From an uncultured Clostridium sp. (GTDB taxonomy: Bacteria; Bacillota; Clostridia; Clostridiales; Clostridiaceae), in NCBI GenBank assembly GCA_900540255.1, contig UQFE01000025.1, forward strand, positions 1 to 32,276: a stretch of 32,276 nt of DNA, given 5' to 3'. Shown here piece by piece: positions 1 to 8,589 of the stretch. The position numbers were made by a program, and so were the translations under genes. Each line of letters starts with the position of its first letter. Within the stretch, counting starts at the first letter, position 1. The notes under the pieces are model-generated. The model was given only the letters and a program-made list of their open reading frames with translations, searched no databases and was not told where the DNA came from.

Positions 1-205
1 TTACCTCTGGTTTCTCCGGCTTAACTTCTGGTTTTTCTGGTTTTACCTCTGGTTTTTCTGGTTTTACCTCTGGTTTCTCAGGTTTAACTTCTGGTTTTTC
101 TGGTTTTACCTCTGGTTTTTCTGGTTTTACCTCTGGTTTCTCAGGTTTAACTTCTGGTTTTTCTGGTTTTACCTCTGGTTTCTCCGGTTTAACTTCTGGC
201 TCTTC
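1..205 (-). repeat. Tandem 21-bp repeats encoding PEKPEVK, with a 63-bp higher-order period
   Basis: About nine 21-bp units encode the heptad PEKPEVK. Silent differences (CCTCTGG/ACTTCTGG and TTTCTCAGG/TTTTTCTGG on the plus strand) group them into 63-bp triplets. The triplets at 24-86 and 87-149 are identical, which indicates recent slippage or unequal recombination in steps of three units. The array continues beyond the window. Confidence 0.9.
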
Positions 206-3200
206 CTTCTTAGGTTTAACTGTAACTTTTCTTATTGCAGTAGTGGTATTTCCATCTGAATCTGTTACTGAATATGTAATTTCATATATACCTGCAACAT
301 TAACATTTACATCCCCTGTAACTATAAGCTTATTTGTTAAATCTTTATCTTCAGTATCTGTTACCGTTACTCCTGCATACTTATCAAATTGACTTTCAAA
401 TTCTATTGATATATCTTCTGCGCCTAATATTACTGGCTTATCATTACTTTTTATAAAATCATTTTCTACACTATCATTAGAGTTTGTACTATTAGTATAT
501 CCATTAGCTTTAGCTACAACTTTAAATGAATATTTTCCAGTTTTATTGAAGAATTCAGATAAATCATAAAAATTATTTATAGTTTCTCTTGTTCCAATTA
601 CTATATTATCTCTTAATACAGTAAGTTCATAAGATGTTGCATTTTTAACTGGATTCCATTTTGCAACCTTCCCCTCCCAACTTAATCCATCAACTTCATC
701 AAGTGTTGGTTTTATAGCTTCTTTTACATTTACAATTGCTACTCCACTCTTTGTTGGATCTACATTAGAAGTTGCCTTTACTATTAATCTATTACTTGTT
801 TCATTTTCAGCTATACTAATTTCTCCATTAGCATTTATAATAGTATCAATGCTATTATTTCCTTCAATTGTCCAAGTAACACTATGAGATAAATCTTCTA
901 CTTCATTTACAACTACAGTCGATTTAAATTTATATGATTTTCCTTGCTCTATTTCAACTTCATTAGGTGAAATTTTTACTTCTTGAATAATTATTGTTTC
1001 TGGCAATACAACTACACTAACTTCATATGTTTTTGTAGTAATACCATCTTCTGCTGTAACCTTATAATTAACAGCTCCTTTTGAAAAGTCAAAAGTAGAA
1101 CCATTCCAACGATCTTGCTCTAATGTCGATCCCTTATAATAAGTTGGTGTAGGTTTTAACTTAGTAATATCAGTTCCATAAGGAACAGTAAAAGTGATAG
1201 TATTATTAATATTATCTATTATCCCTTCAATATCATTATTTAAATGATTATTATGATCTTTTTTAAGTGTTAATGCTTCTAATAATGGTTCATTAGATAT
1301 ACTTTCCACATTAAAAGTAAATGTAACATCTGTTGAATCTCCATTTTTTCTTGTTATTGTATATGTTATTTCATATGTACCAATTTTAGTTGCAACTCCT
1401 TCAAATCTAAATAAATTATTTCTATCATTAGGTACATAAATAGCTTTTATACCATCCGGCAAACTACCTGATTTTATAGTAGTTGTAACATCATAATTTG
1501 CATATAATAGTGGCTCAGAAAATAAATATGACTTTTGTCCTACAACAGCTCTAAAAGTTTCATTTTTCATTGCAATTTTTGTATTTATATTTATTTTTCC
1601 CATTGATGCAAAAATTGCTCCTGATTGCCCTGGTAATAATGAATCATAATATAAATATAGAATTCTTCCATCATTATCTCTAACTGTTAATTCCTTGTTT
1701 AAATCTATAGCTTCTGCATTAGGAGCATTAGGTAAGGCTTGAGCAACATGTAAATTATATTTTGAAAATTCCCTTGGGCCAAATACTTCTGATTTACTTC
1801 CATCATTATATGTTACTTGGAATCTAGCTCCTGTTAAATCTAATAATTGACTTTCTGCATAAACAGTTTTATTTGGCTTCTTAAGTGTAGTAATAGATTT
1901 AATTTTCTTTTCCACAACATTAATATTAATATCAACATTCTTATTAATATAAGTTAATGTTGTAGACTTATCTGTAATTTTAAGTGGATTTAATAAATTG
2001 CTTGTAAATCCAGAATATATGTAAGTATAATTTTGTTGTCCATCAAGTTTTGCTTTTAAAACAACTCCTTCAGTACTATATACTTGATTTTCGAAATATA
2101 TAACTTTTCCTTGATTTACAACTTGTAAATCTTCAACACTTTTAGGTTTATTTACATTATACGTAACAGTAAAAGCATTACCTTTATAACTACCATTAAT
2201 AACCTTTGAACTTCCTTCTATTGTTGAATCAAAATCTGATATATTAAGCATATATTCTTCCAATGGAATTTCAGTTCCATCAATAATTAACTTTGCATTT
2301 ATTAAAGATAACTTTTCTCCTATAAAATAAGTATCTTTAGATAACTTTGCACTAACATTCATACTTTCATTTGAATCTAAGAATATAGGCGTTTTATTCC
2401 CATCTAATTCCATCTTCCAAACAGAAGTAAAATCCCAATTAATAAAAGTACTTTTATCTTGTAATTGAGATAAGGTTCTCTTATATTCAGTTTTTGTAGG
2501 CTCACTACCTATAGAATTTATGTTGTCTAATGCATATGAATTTAATATATATGCAGTAGACCCAAGAGCACCTATAAGTTGTCCTATTTGAGCTGAATTT
2601 CTATTAACATTATTATAACTCAATGATGTTATAGAATATGAATTTTTCAAGCTTGCCCCAACACCAAAACTCTTATAATAACCAATTATTCCTCCCATTT
2701 GTAAGTTATAGGTTCCAATATTATTTTGATTTACTACAATACTACCTTTAGAATATGAATTATTAATCCTTCCTTGATTATATCCAACAATTCCCCCTAC
2801 AATAGCATCACTAACTGTCATTCTTATATTAGCATTACCATTAAATGAAGTTCTTTCTATAATACCTGCAGGCTCATTTATACCAACTACTGCACCAAAT
2901 ATAGGTGTTGAAAACTTATTAGGTGTATATAAGTTAATATCAAAGCTTCCATTTACCTCAATATCAGTAATAGTACCACTATTAGCTTCAGCAATTGTTC
3001 CTATATATCCTGAATACTCACCATTAAAATCAGCATTTATTTTTAAATCACTAATTTTTCCATAGTTATTTTTAACTAATGCCTTATTTAATCCATTAAT
3101 AGTATATCCATTTCCTTGAATTACTCCATAAAATTTTTCTACACTAAAGTATTCTCCTTGCTTTACATCTATATTGTTTCCAAGTTTAAAATAAGCATTT

Positions 3201-4633
3201 GGATACTTACTTAAGGCATTTAACTCTTGTACATTTTTTATTATATATGGATCATTGCTTGTTCCATTTCCCTCTGATGGCTTAAATATATCTAAGTCTT
3301 TTGTTACTCCAAAAAATTTAATATCATTTCCTGCATCATTAGGAACAACAAATCTTCCATCCTTTGCTTTTACAACTATTGCACTTGTTGGTTCTAATGT
3401 AATAGATTGTCCACTTTCTCCCATATAAACAGGATAACTTGTAATCTTTTGTTGAATTACTGGATCGCCATAAAAGCTATATATTCCCGTTTTTTCTTGA
3501 GAAAAAGCTGCTACATAAAAACTTCCAAGTAATTCTTTAAAAGTTCTCCCCTTTAATCCATCAACCTTAGAAGTTAATTCATTTATAAACTCTTCAGCAG
3601 TTTTTCCTGCCGCATTTATTTTATAAATTTGCTTAAAGAACTCCATTGGATTTGTACCCTTAGTTGCTTGGCTAGCAAGATATCTTACAAATAAATATTG
3701 CATAGAATAATCTTGAACTGTACTATTTCTATATGAGTCATATATTAATGATGTTCCATTTCTAATAATTACATCATTGTTTATTTTAGATAACCAACCA
3801 TTAATATCATAATATCCCCAAAGGTAATCCATTGCAGCTACAGACATTCCTTCATTAAACCACAAAAGGCTAGTTGATATATTGGCTTGTCCATTACATG
3901 CTAATATATTAAATAAAGCATGTTGCACTTCATGAACTAATAGTCCATTTGTATTATCAAATCCACCTTCATTAAACTTATTTGGATCTGATTGAGTATT
4001 AATATGTACTCCTGTTATATCCTTCTCATTATTATAATATCCTGTACTATTATTGTTAGTTACTTCTAAAAAAATTGATAACTTTCCTGAACCATCTAAA
4101 TAAGGAATATTATTATCTGATAATTCATTTAAAAATTCATAAGGACGTCCCTCATAAACTCTTATCATTTCCTTAGCAGCTAACTCTGTTTTACCTTGAA
4201 CATTATCATAAGAATATTTTAAATTATTTTCCATCCAAATATAAGATTTATCACCTATACCAATTAATGTATATGTATTATTTCCTATATTTTTTTGTTC
4301 TCCAATACTATATGTATTATTTTTTGCTTTTTGAATTTGTTTAATTTCTTCACTTTCAGTATTTTCATTTTTTAATTGGTTAACAATTAAATCTTCATTT
4401 AAATTTTCTGATTGTGAATTAATTTCTTGGCCAATTCTAGTATTATTATTATTTTCATCAAATACAATTTTACCTGTTGATTGATTTTCTTTTGAACTAG
4501 TGTTAACTATAACAACATATTCAGAATTTAATACATCATTTTTTACGCCTTCTGTAACAGCAGCTGTAACGCCATATGTAAAATTTGAAAAGATAATCAT
4601 AAATATCAAAGAAATTGACGTAAATTTTTTCAT
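1..4633 (-). CDS. Large secreted zinc metalloprotease with GLUG and Ig-like modules and PEKPEVK repeats (partial, 3' end outside window)
   Basis: The frame is open from the ATG at 4633 to the window edge, giving 1544 visible codons. Residues 1-25 are a signal peptide (MKKFTSIS, hydrophobic core, cleavage probably near GVTAA). A gluzincin-type site is visible: HEVQH with His234, Glu235 and His238, and a third ligand candidate Glu261 in WFNEGMS. This resembles M30 hyicolysin-like or related peptidases; the family is inferred. Residues about 465-690 contain GLUG-like repeats (IGTIAEANSG, GGIVGYNQG, GGIIGYY). After these come bacterial Ig-like and Fn3-like modules and a DUF5011-like domain (about 1390-1470). 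From about 1476 onward there are PEKPEVK heptads, which usually act as a wall-spanning stalk. A sortase motif would lie beyond the edge. The ribosome binding site AGGAGGGGG is very strong. It is probably a surface protease acting on host or matrix proteins; the substrate is unknown. Confidence 0.85.
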   Translation of the reverse strand, partial: MKKFTSISLIFMIIFSNFTYGVTAAVTEGVKNDVLNSEYVVIVNTSSKENQSTGKIVFDENNNNTRIGQEINSQSENLNEDLIVNQLKNENTESEEIKQIQKAKNNTYSIGEQKNIGNNTYTLIGIGDKSYIWMENNLKYSYDNVQGKTELAAKEMIRVYEGRPYEFLNELSDNNIPYLDGSGKLSIFLEVTNNNSTGYYNNEKDITGVHINTQSDPNKFNEGGFDNTNGLLVHEVQHALFNILACNGQANISTSLLWFNEGMSVAAMDYLWGYYDINGWLSKINNDVIIRNGTSLIYDSYRNSTVQDYSMQYLFVRYLASQATKGTNPMEFFKQIYKINAAGKTAEEFINELTSKVDGLKGRTFKELLGSFYVAAFSQEKTGIYSFYGDPVIQQKITSYPVYMGESGQSITLEPTSAIVVKAKDGRFVVPNDAGNDIKFFGVTKDLDIFKPSEGNGTSNDPYIIKNVQELNALSKYPNAYFKLGNNIDVKQGEYFSVEKFYGVIQGNGYTINGLNKALVKNNYGKISDLKINADFNGEYSGYIGTIAEANSGTITDIEVNGSFDINLYTPNKFSTPIFGAVVGINEPAGIIERTSFNGNANIRMTVSDAIVGGIVGYNQGRINNSYSKGSIVVNQNNIGTYNLQMGGIIGYYKSFGVGASLKNSYSITSLSYNNVNRNSAQIGQLIGALGSTAYILNSYALDNINSIGSEPTKTEYKRTLSQLQDKSTFINWDFTSVWKMELDGNKTPIFLDSNESMNVSAKLSKDTYFIGEKLSLINAKLIIDGTEIPLEEYMLNISDFDSTIEGSSKVINGSYKGNAFTVTYNVNKPKSVEDLQVVNQGKVIYFENQVYSTEGVVLKAKLDGQQNYTYIYSGFTSNLLNPLKITDKSTTLTYINKNVDININVVEKKIKSITTLKKPNKTVYAESQLLDLTGARFQVTYNDGSKSEVFGPREFSKYNLHVAQALPNAPNAEAIDLNKELTVRDNDGRILYLYYDSLLPGQSGAIFASMGKININTKIAMKNETFRAVVGQKSYLFSEPLLYANYDVTTTIKSGSLPDGIKAIYVPNDRNNLFRFEGVATKIGTYEITYTITRKNGDSTDVTFTFNVESISNEPLLEALTLKKDHNNHLNNDIEGIIDNINNTITFTVPYGTDITKLKPTPTYYKGSTLEQDRWNGSTFDFSKGAVNYKVTAEDGITTKTYEVSVVVLPETIIIQEVKISPNEVEIEQGKSYKFKSTVVVNEVEDLSHSVTWTIEGNNSIDTIINANGEISIAENETSNRLIVKATSNVDPTKSGVAIVNVKEAIKPTLDEVDGLSWEGKVAKWNPVKNATSYELTVLRDNIVIGTRETINNFYDLSEFFNKTGKYSFKVVAKANGYTNSTNSNDSVENDFIKSNDKPVILGAEDISIEFESQFDKYAGVTVTDTEDKDLTNKLIVTGDVNVNVAGIYEITYSVTDSDGNTTTAIRKVTVKPKKEEPEVKPEKPEVKPEKPEVKPEKPEVKPEKPEVKPEKPEVKPEKPEVKPEKPEVKPEKPEVKPEKPEV

Positions 4634-4722
4634 CTTCCCCCTCCTCTTAAGTTATTTTTTATTAAAATTAATATAGTGTTTAATATGAATATTATATTAA
4701 TTTTATGTAAAGTTACAATAAA

Positions 4723-4751
4723 ATTATAGCATTCCATTAATTTTATGTAAA
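4723..4751 (-). promoter_or_regulatory. Sigma-A-type promoter of the metalloprotease gene
   Basis: On the minus strand, TTTACA (4751-4746) is followed by a 17-nt spacer and TATAAT (4728-4723). It lies about 90 nt upstream of the start codon and starts directly after the stop codon of the upstream Uma2 remnant. The 16-bp block containing the -35 box recurs at 4711-4696. Confidence 0.75.
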
Positions 4752-4753
4752 CC

Positions 4754-4996
4754 TTATTGTAAATAGTAAATCCATACTTTTTTACTCATTGGTGATATGA
4801 TCCAATATTCAGGCACACCATACTTTTCATATAAATCCTTTTTCACAATCAAATCATCATCAGCATTAGATGGACTTAATACCTCTACAACTAATTGTGG
4901 GATACCTATATAAGCCCTATAGAAAATTTGATTTTTATCACAATAAACAGCAACATCGGGATAAAACCCCTGGGGCCTTGAGACTACTCTTGCTCT
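4754..4996 (-). pseudogene. Uma2-family (PD-(D/E)XK) nuclease fragment, C-terminal part
   Basis: The minus-strand frame, ending at the TAA 4756-4754, reads through the family signatures RPQGFYPDVAVYCD, LVVEVLSPSN and a KK..LYEKYGVPEYWI block. These are the conserved Asp, Glu and Lys region of Uma2 nucleases. About 80 codons remain; a full Uma2 protein has about 180-190, so the N-terminal half is missing. No start codon with a ribosome binding site is visible. The reading frame begins immediately beside the stop codon of the Rpn-like pseudogene (4997), so the junction is a recombination or deletion point. Uma2 genes are abundant and often decaying in low-GC Firmicutes and cyanobacteria; their role is unclear. 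Confidence 0.75.
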
Positions 4997-5961
4997 TTAA
5001 TCTAAAATTTCTTTAACTTTCTCTTCTGATATCTTACATATTTTTGATATATTACCTATTGTTTCTCCTTGGCTAGCTAATTTAAATACCTTTTTAGTAA
5101 GATTAATTCCTTCTTCTATTCCCTCTCCTCTTCCCTTTTCTATTCCTCTTTTTTCTACTTCGGGGTCATATAATGTTTTGGTCATTGTAGTCACCTCATT
5201 TTCTATATTTTCATCATTCATATAATTTCTATTTAAATATTCTATTAGATTTTGTATAGCTAATAGAATCTTATGAAAATCTTCACCTAATATTTCATCA
5301 TCTTCAAATAATATTGCTGATTGTTTAGCTAATTTACCAGCAAGTTCTTTAGCATTATTAGATAATTCTTTTATTCTATTTAAATCCTTCTTATTATGTG
5401 CCTTTTCTAACTCTTTTCTTAACTTAAAAAGCTGTAATGGTATTAGGGGATACATCTTCTTTTCTCTAAGTTGTTCATCACTGTATTCCCAATATTTCAT
5501 TACATTTACTGTATAAATAATCTCCTTCTCATCTGGAAATATTATTTTTAATTTTAATTGATTTTTAATATTTTTATTTTCTTCAAAAAATATTACTTTT
5601 TGCTTTGGGAAATATATAGTTCTTATGTCTTCTGTATAGTCTTAAAACTTTTCAGTTGCTCTTTTCCCTTTTTAAAACCATACTCAAACATCCTAACAAT
5701 CATTGTATTATCATTTTTTGTTTGAAATTCTATATGATAACTTGCCTTATTATAATCTTTATTAAGAATATCAAAAAACATATCTCCTCTTAATATTCCT
5801 AAATCATCTTCAACAAACTCATTATTACTAACAGTTAATTCTACTTCATCTACACTAAAATTTTCATTAAATATTCCATTTAATAACTTCACTAATACCT
5901 TATTAGATGTTGAAAATAAAAACTTTAGAACTTCATCTAATTTTACTTTCTCTTTTTCCAA
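4997..5961 (-). pseudogene. Rpn/PDDEXK_2-family recombination-promoting nuclease (putative transposase), frameshifted
   Basis: Two minus-strand frames together make one Rpn-like protein of about 320 aa. The first, 5961-5623 from a TTG start, encodes the N-terminal nuclease core: LDEVLKFLFS, GDMFFDI and the catalytic-type YHIEFQ motif. The second runs from the stop at 5644-5642 (first usable codon 5641) to 4997. It continues the fold with YTEDIRTIYFPKQKVIFFEE, MKYWEYSDEQL and a C-terminal coiled region with the internal GIEKGRGEGIEEGI pattern typical of the family. A single indel near 5636-5645 separates them. The catalytic core is present but the full protein cannot be made without correction or frameshifting. 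The family (YhgA/Rpn) is reported to promote RecA-independent recombination; here it lies among broken genes. Confidence 0.8.
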
Positions 5962-6018
5962 CTAAACACCAACTTTCTATATTTATATTATAGCCCATAT
6001 TTATTTTTTCTTAAACTA

Positions 6019-6055
6019 AAAGGCTAAATATTCATAATTTGAACATTTAGCCTTT
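6019..6055. terminator. Hairpin terminator below the broken fructokinase
   Basis: An 11-bp perfect stem (6019-6029 with 6045-6055, AAAGGCTAAAT/ATTTAGCCTTT) extends inward by four more pairs after one mismatch. Short T runs follow on both sides, so it may act in both directions. It separates the sugar operon from the Rpn-like pseudogene. Confidence 0.6.
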
Positions 6056-6127
6056 AACTTAAGCTTGCCACTGGAAAATTTTAAAACTCCTGGGGGTCCT
6101 TGAGAGGGACGAAGTCACTCTCTTGCT
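6052..6127 (-). repeat. 76-bp breakpoint repeat, copy 1 (J+T modules)
   Basis: This block aligns without gaps to 13807-13882, with 72 of 76 identical by hand. Read on the minus strand, it begins with GCAA and the hairpin GAGAG-TGACTTCGTCC-CTCTC (module J). A GC-rich near-palindrome (ACTCCTGGGGGT on the plus strand) follows, and then TTTTAAAATTTTCCAGTGGC (module T). It starts exactly where the fructokinase reading frame loses its homology. See the copies at 12137, 13807 and 14207. Confidence 0.85.
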
Positions 6128-6189
6128 ACCCCCACATCCATTGAAACAAAATCAATTAATGCTTCTCCTGGACAAAGTACTTTTTTCAT
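6115..6189 (-). pseudogene. Fructokinase (PfkB family) 5' remnant, about 20 native codons
   Basis: Starting at ATG 6189 with the ribosome binding site GAAGGGTGA, the frame reads MKKVLCPGEALIDFVSMDVG and then meets the repeat, which supplies ARE and a TGA stop. The native part matches the start of PfkB-type fructokinases (GEALIDF). It is the last gene of the sucrose operon, 40 nt after the GH32 gene, where a fructokinase would phosphorylate released fructose. Everything after residue 20 or so (substrate site, GAGD catalytic motif) is gone, so no enzyme is made. Fructose kinase activity must come from elsewhere in the genome. Confidence 0.8.
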
Positions 6190-6229
6190 AAATAATCACC
6201 CTTCATTTAATAAATCTACTACTTATTCA

Positions 6230-7699
6230 TTACACTTCAATTGTCCAAATATCAAAGCTATTAAATACAACATTTCCATCAACAGCTTCTAAATTTACTT
6301 TATTACTACATTCTAATGGATAAATATTATTTGACATAGCTACCTTATTATCATCAGTAAATACTTCAATAGATATATTATCAGAGAATATATTTACAGA
6401 TAATGTATCTTCAAATAAATCTAAATCACAACTCTTAATCCCTTTATTGTAACCATCACAATTATTTCTATCAAATATTAACTGCTTATTTTCAATATCT
6501 AATTTTATAATAGCTACACCATTTTTATTTTCTCTTAACTTAATAATTAATTCCTTAGCAGTTGTAGATTTTAAATCAATATTAAATAACATTTCATATC
6601 TATTTCTATGGCTGATTTTTATATCTTTACTTCCATTAAGAATTCTTAATTCAACTTTATTTTCTTCTTTTCTATAATTCTTAATCTCTTCTACTGGTAT
6701 GAACTTTAATTTACCAGTTTTCTCATCAAGCTTAACTTCCCTAGGTAAAGACATTGCTCCATTCCACTTATCTTCCATATTAGGCCCAAAATCACTAAAC
6801 CATTCCATCCAAGGCCAGCTATTAGCCCAACCTATTATAATTCTTCTACCTTTATCATCTAACAATGATTGTGGTGCATAAAAATCACATCCAGAATCTA
6901 CTTTTCCCTTTTCAGTCCATGTAAACTTTCCTGTAGAATAATCCATATCTCCAATTAAATACATTGTAATTGTAGTACCTAACCCAATCGGTGAGAACAT
7001 TAAAACATGCTTATCTCCAACCCTAAAGAAATCTGGACACTCCCACATACTTCCTAGCTCACCATGAGATTCTGCTAAAACACTTACAAACTCCCACTCT
7101 CTTAAATCTGGTGAACTATATAATAAAACTCTTCCTTCATTATTTTTAGTAGTTCCTATAACTACATACCAAAGGTCTCCCTCTTTCCACACTTTCGGAT
7201 CTCTAAAATCTCTATTTCCTTCAATAAAATTAGGTAATATTACTGGATTTCCTTCAAACTTCTCAAAATTTACTCCATCATTACTTGTAGCAATACATTG
7301 AACTTGAACAGTTCCTTCTCCATTATTAGTAGTACCTGTATACATCAAAATTAACACTCCATTATCATCTACTGCACTACCTGAGAAACACCCTCCATCA
7401 TCATCGTCATCATAAAATTCACTAGGTGCTAATGCTATTGGTAAGTGATTCCACTTAATTAAATCTTCACTTTCTGCATGTCCCCAATGCATTGATGCCC
7501 ATTTTGAATCATAGGGATTATATTGATAAAACAAATGATATTTACCTTTGTATTGGATAAATCCATTTGGATCATTAATCCATGATGCTGGCGCCATAAA
7601 ATGATATCCTTGTCTATATTTACTTAAAGCTACCTCATCTTTTATTGAATCTACATATTTTTGTGCTTGTTCTAATTTCACCTTATGATTATCTGCCAT
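6230..7699 (-). CDS. GH32 beta-fructofuranosidase / sucrose(-6-phosphate) hydrolase
   Basis: The 489-aa intracellular glycoside hydrolase has no signal peptide. The three GH32 signatures are present: the nucleophile motif WINDPNG (about residues 41-47), the transition-state stabiliser motif FRDPKVW (about 165-171) and the acid/base motif WECPDFF (about 219-225). The C-terminal 150 residues or so form the beta-sandwich domain of the family. The start ATG is preceded by AGAGAGG. It follows two CUT1 ABC permeases rather than a PTS gene, so the imported sugar is probably unphosphorylated sucrose or a short fructo-oligosaccharide, hydrolysed to fructose plus glucose or a shorter chain. It is commonly called sacA or scrB; I leave the symbol open because phosphorylation of the substrate cannot be judged. 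Confidence 0.92.
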   Translation of the reverse strand: MADNHKVKLEQAQKYVDSIKDEVALSKYRQGYHFMAPASWINDPNGFIQYKGKYHLFYQYNPYDSKWASMHWGHAESEDLIKWNHLPIALAPSEFYDDDDDGGCFSGSAVDDNGVLILMYTGTTNNGEGTVQVQCIATSNDGVNFEKFEGNPVILPNFIEGNRDFRDPKVWKEGDLWYVVIGTTKNNEGRVLLYSSPDLREWEFVSVLAESHGELGSMWECPDFFRVGDKHVLMFSPIGLGTTITMYLIGDMDYSTGKFTWTEKGKVDSGCDFYAPQSLLDDKGRRIIIGWANSWPWMEWFSDFGPNMEDKWNGAMSLPREVKLDEKTGKLKFIPVEEIKNYRKEENKVELRILNGSKDIKISHRNRYEMLFNIDLKSTTAKELIIKLRENKNGVAIIKLDIENKQLIFDRNNCDGYNKGIKSCDLDLFEDTLSVNIFSDNISIEVFTDDNKVAMSNNIYPLECSNKVNLEAVDGNVVFNSFDIWTIEV

Positions 7700-7734
7700 A
7701 TTAAAACCTCTCTAAAATAATATTTATTTTTCCT

Positions 7735-8577
7735 TTATCCCTTAATTCCACTAGACATAATACCTTGTACATAATATTTTTGTAATAATAAATATACTAT
7801 TAATATAGGAATTGTTGAGAATACTAATGCTGCCATAATTGGAGCATACCTTACTGGTGGATCTGTAAAGAATCCTTGTATAGCAAGTTGAATTGTCTTC
7901 TGTTTTGGTGATGTTACTGCCATTAAAGGCCACATAAAATCACTCCAATGAGTTACAATTGTTAATACTGTTGCTGTAGCTATTACTGGTTTTGTATTAG
8001 GTAACACTACTCTTACAAAAGTTCCAAATACTCCACATCCATCAATACTAGCTGCTTCCTCTAATTCTTTAGGAAGAGACATGAAAAACTGCCTAAATAA
8101 AAATATATTAAAGCAATTACCTATAAAAGGTACAAATAATGCAAAGAATGTATTTGTAATTTTTAATGTATTACTTACTAAATATAATGGTAAGACTACT
8201 GTTTCAAAAGGAACTATATATAATGCAATAATTGCACTTAATATAAAGTTCTTTCCTGGAAACTTTAATCTTGCTAATGCATATCCACATAAAGCATTAA
8301 CAGGTATGCCTATTAAAAGTATTAATCCAATATATATTATACTGTTCATTGTACTTTTTAATACTAATGATCTAGAGAGCATTTCCTTATAATTATCTAA
8401 TGATGGATTAGATACAAAAAATGTTGTAATAGAACTCATATCTTTAAATAAATCAGCCTCTGGCTTTAATGATGATATAATCATCCATACTAATGGTAAT
8501 ACAAATATTAATGCTAAACTTATTTGAAATACATATGCTAAACCTTTACCTAAAATCCTTTTCTGTTTTCTTTTCAT
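7735..8577 (-). CDS. Carbohydrate ABC transporter permease (MalG-like, CUT1)
   Basis: This 280-aa membrane protein has six predicted transmembrane segments and the cytoplasmic EAA loop (EELEEAASIDGCGVFGTFVR, about residues 181-200) that docks the ATPase. It pairs with the permease encoded just upstream, and the two genes are 12 nt apart. The ribosome binding site is AGGAGGGAAAG. The ending, LLLQKYYVQGIMSSGIKG, is typical of MalG/AraQ-type permeases. With the binding protein at 9578-10867 it imports the sugar cleaved by the GH32 enzyme. No ATPase gene is in the operon; a shared MsmK/UgpC-type ATPase elsewhere in the genome is the usual solution in Firmicutes. Confidence 0.93.
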   Translation of the reverse strand: MKRKQKRILGKGLAYVFQISLALIFVLPLVWMIISSLKPEADLFKDMSSITTFFVSNPSLDNYKEMLSRSLVLKSTMNSIIYIGLILLIGIPVNALCGYALARLKFPGKNFILSAIIALYIVPFETVVLPLYLVSNTLKITNTFFALFVPFIGNCFNIFLFRQFFMSLPKELEEAASIDGCGVFGTFVRVVLPNTKPVIATATVLTIVTHWSDFMWPLMAVTSPKQKTIQLAIQGFFTDPPVRYAPIMAALVFSTIPILIVYLLLQKYYVQGIMSSGIKG

Positions 8578-8589
8578 AGTCTTTCCCTC

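Noticed and set aside
1..205. CRISPR-like array
   Set aside because: The units are contiguous 21-bp coding repeats without spacers, in frame with a large protein.
4963..4994. A fifth breakpoint repeat (CCCCTGGGG palindrome with TCTCAAG and GCAAGAG nearby)
   Set aside because: The bases read in frame as native Uma2-like protein (RVVSRPQGFYPDV), and module T is absent, so the likeness is better explained by coding sequence.
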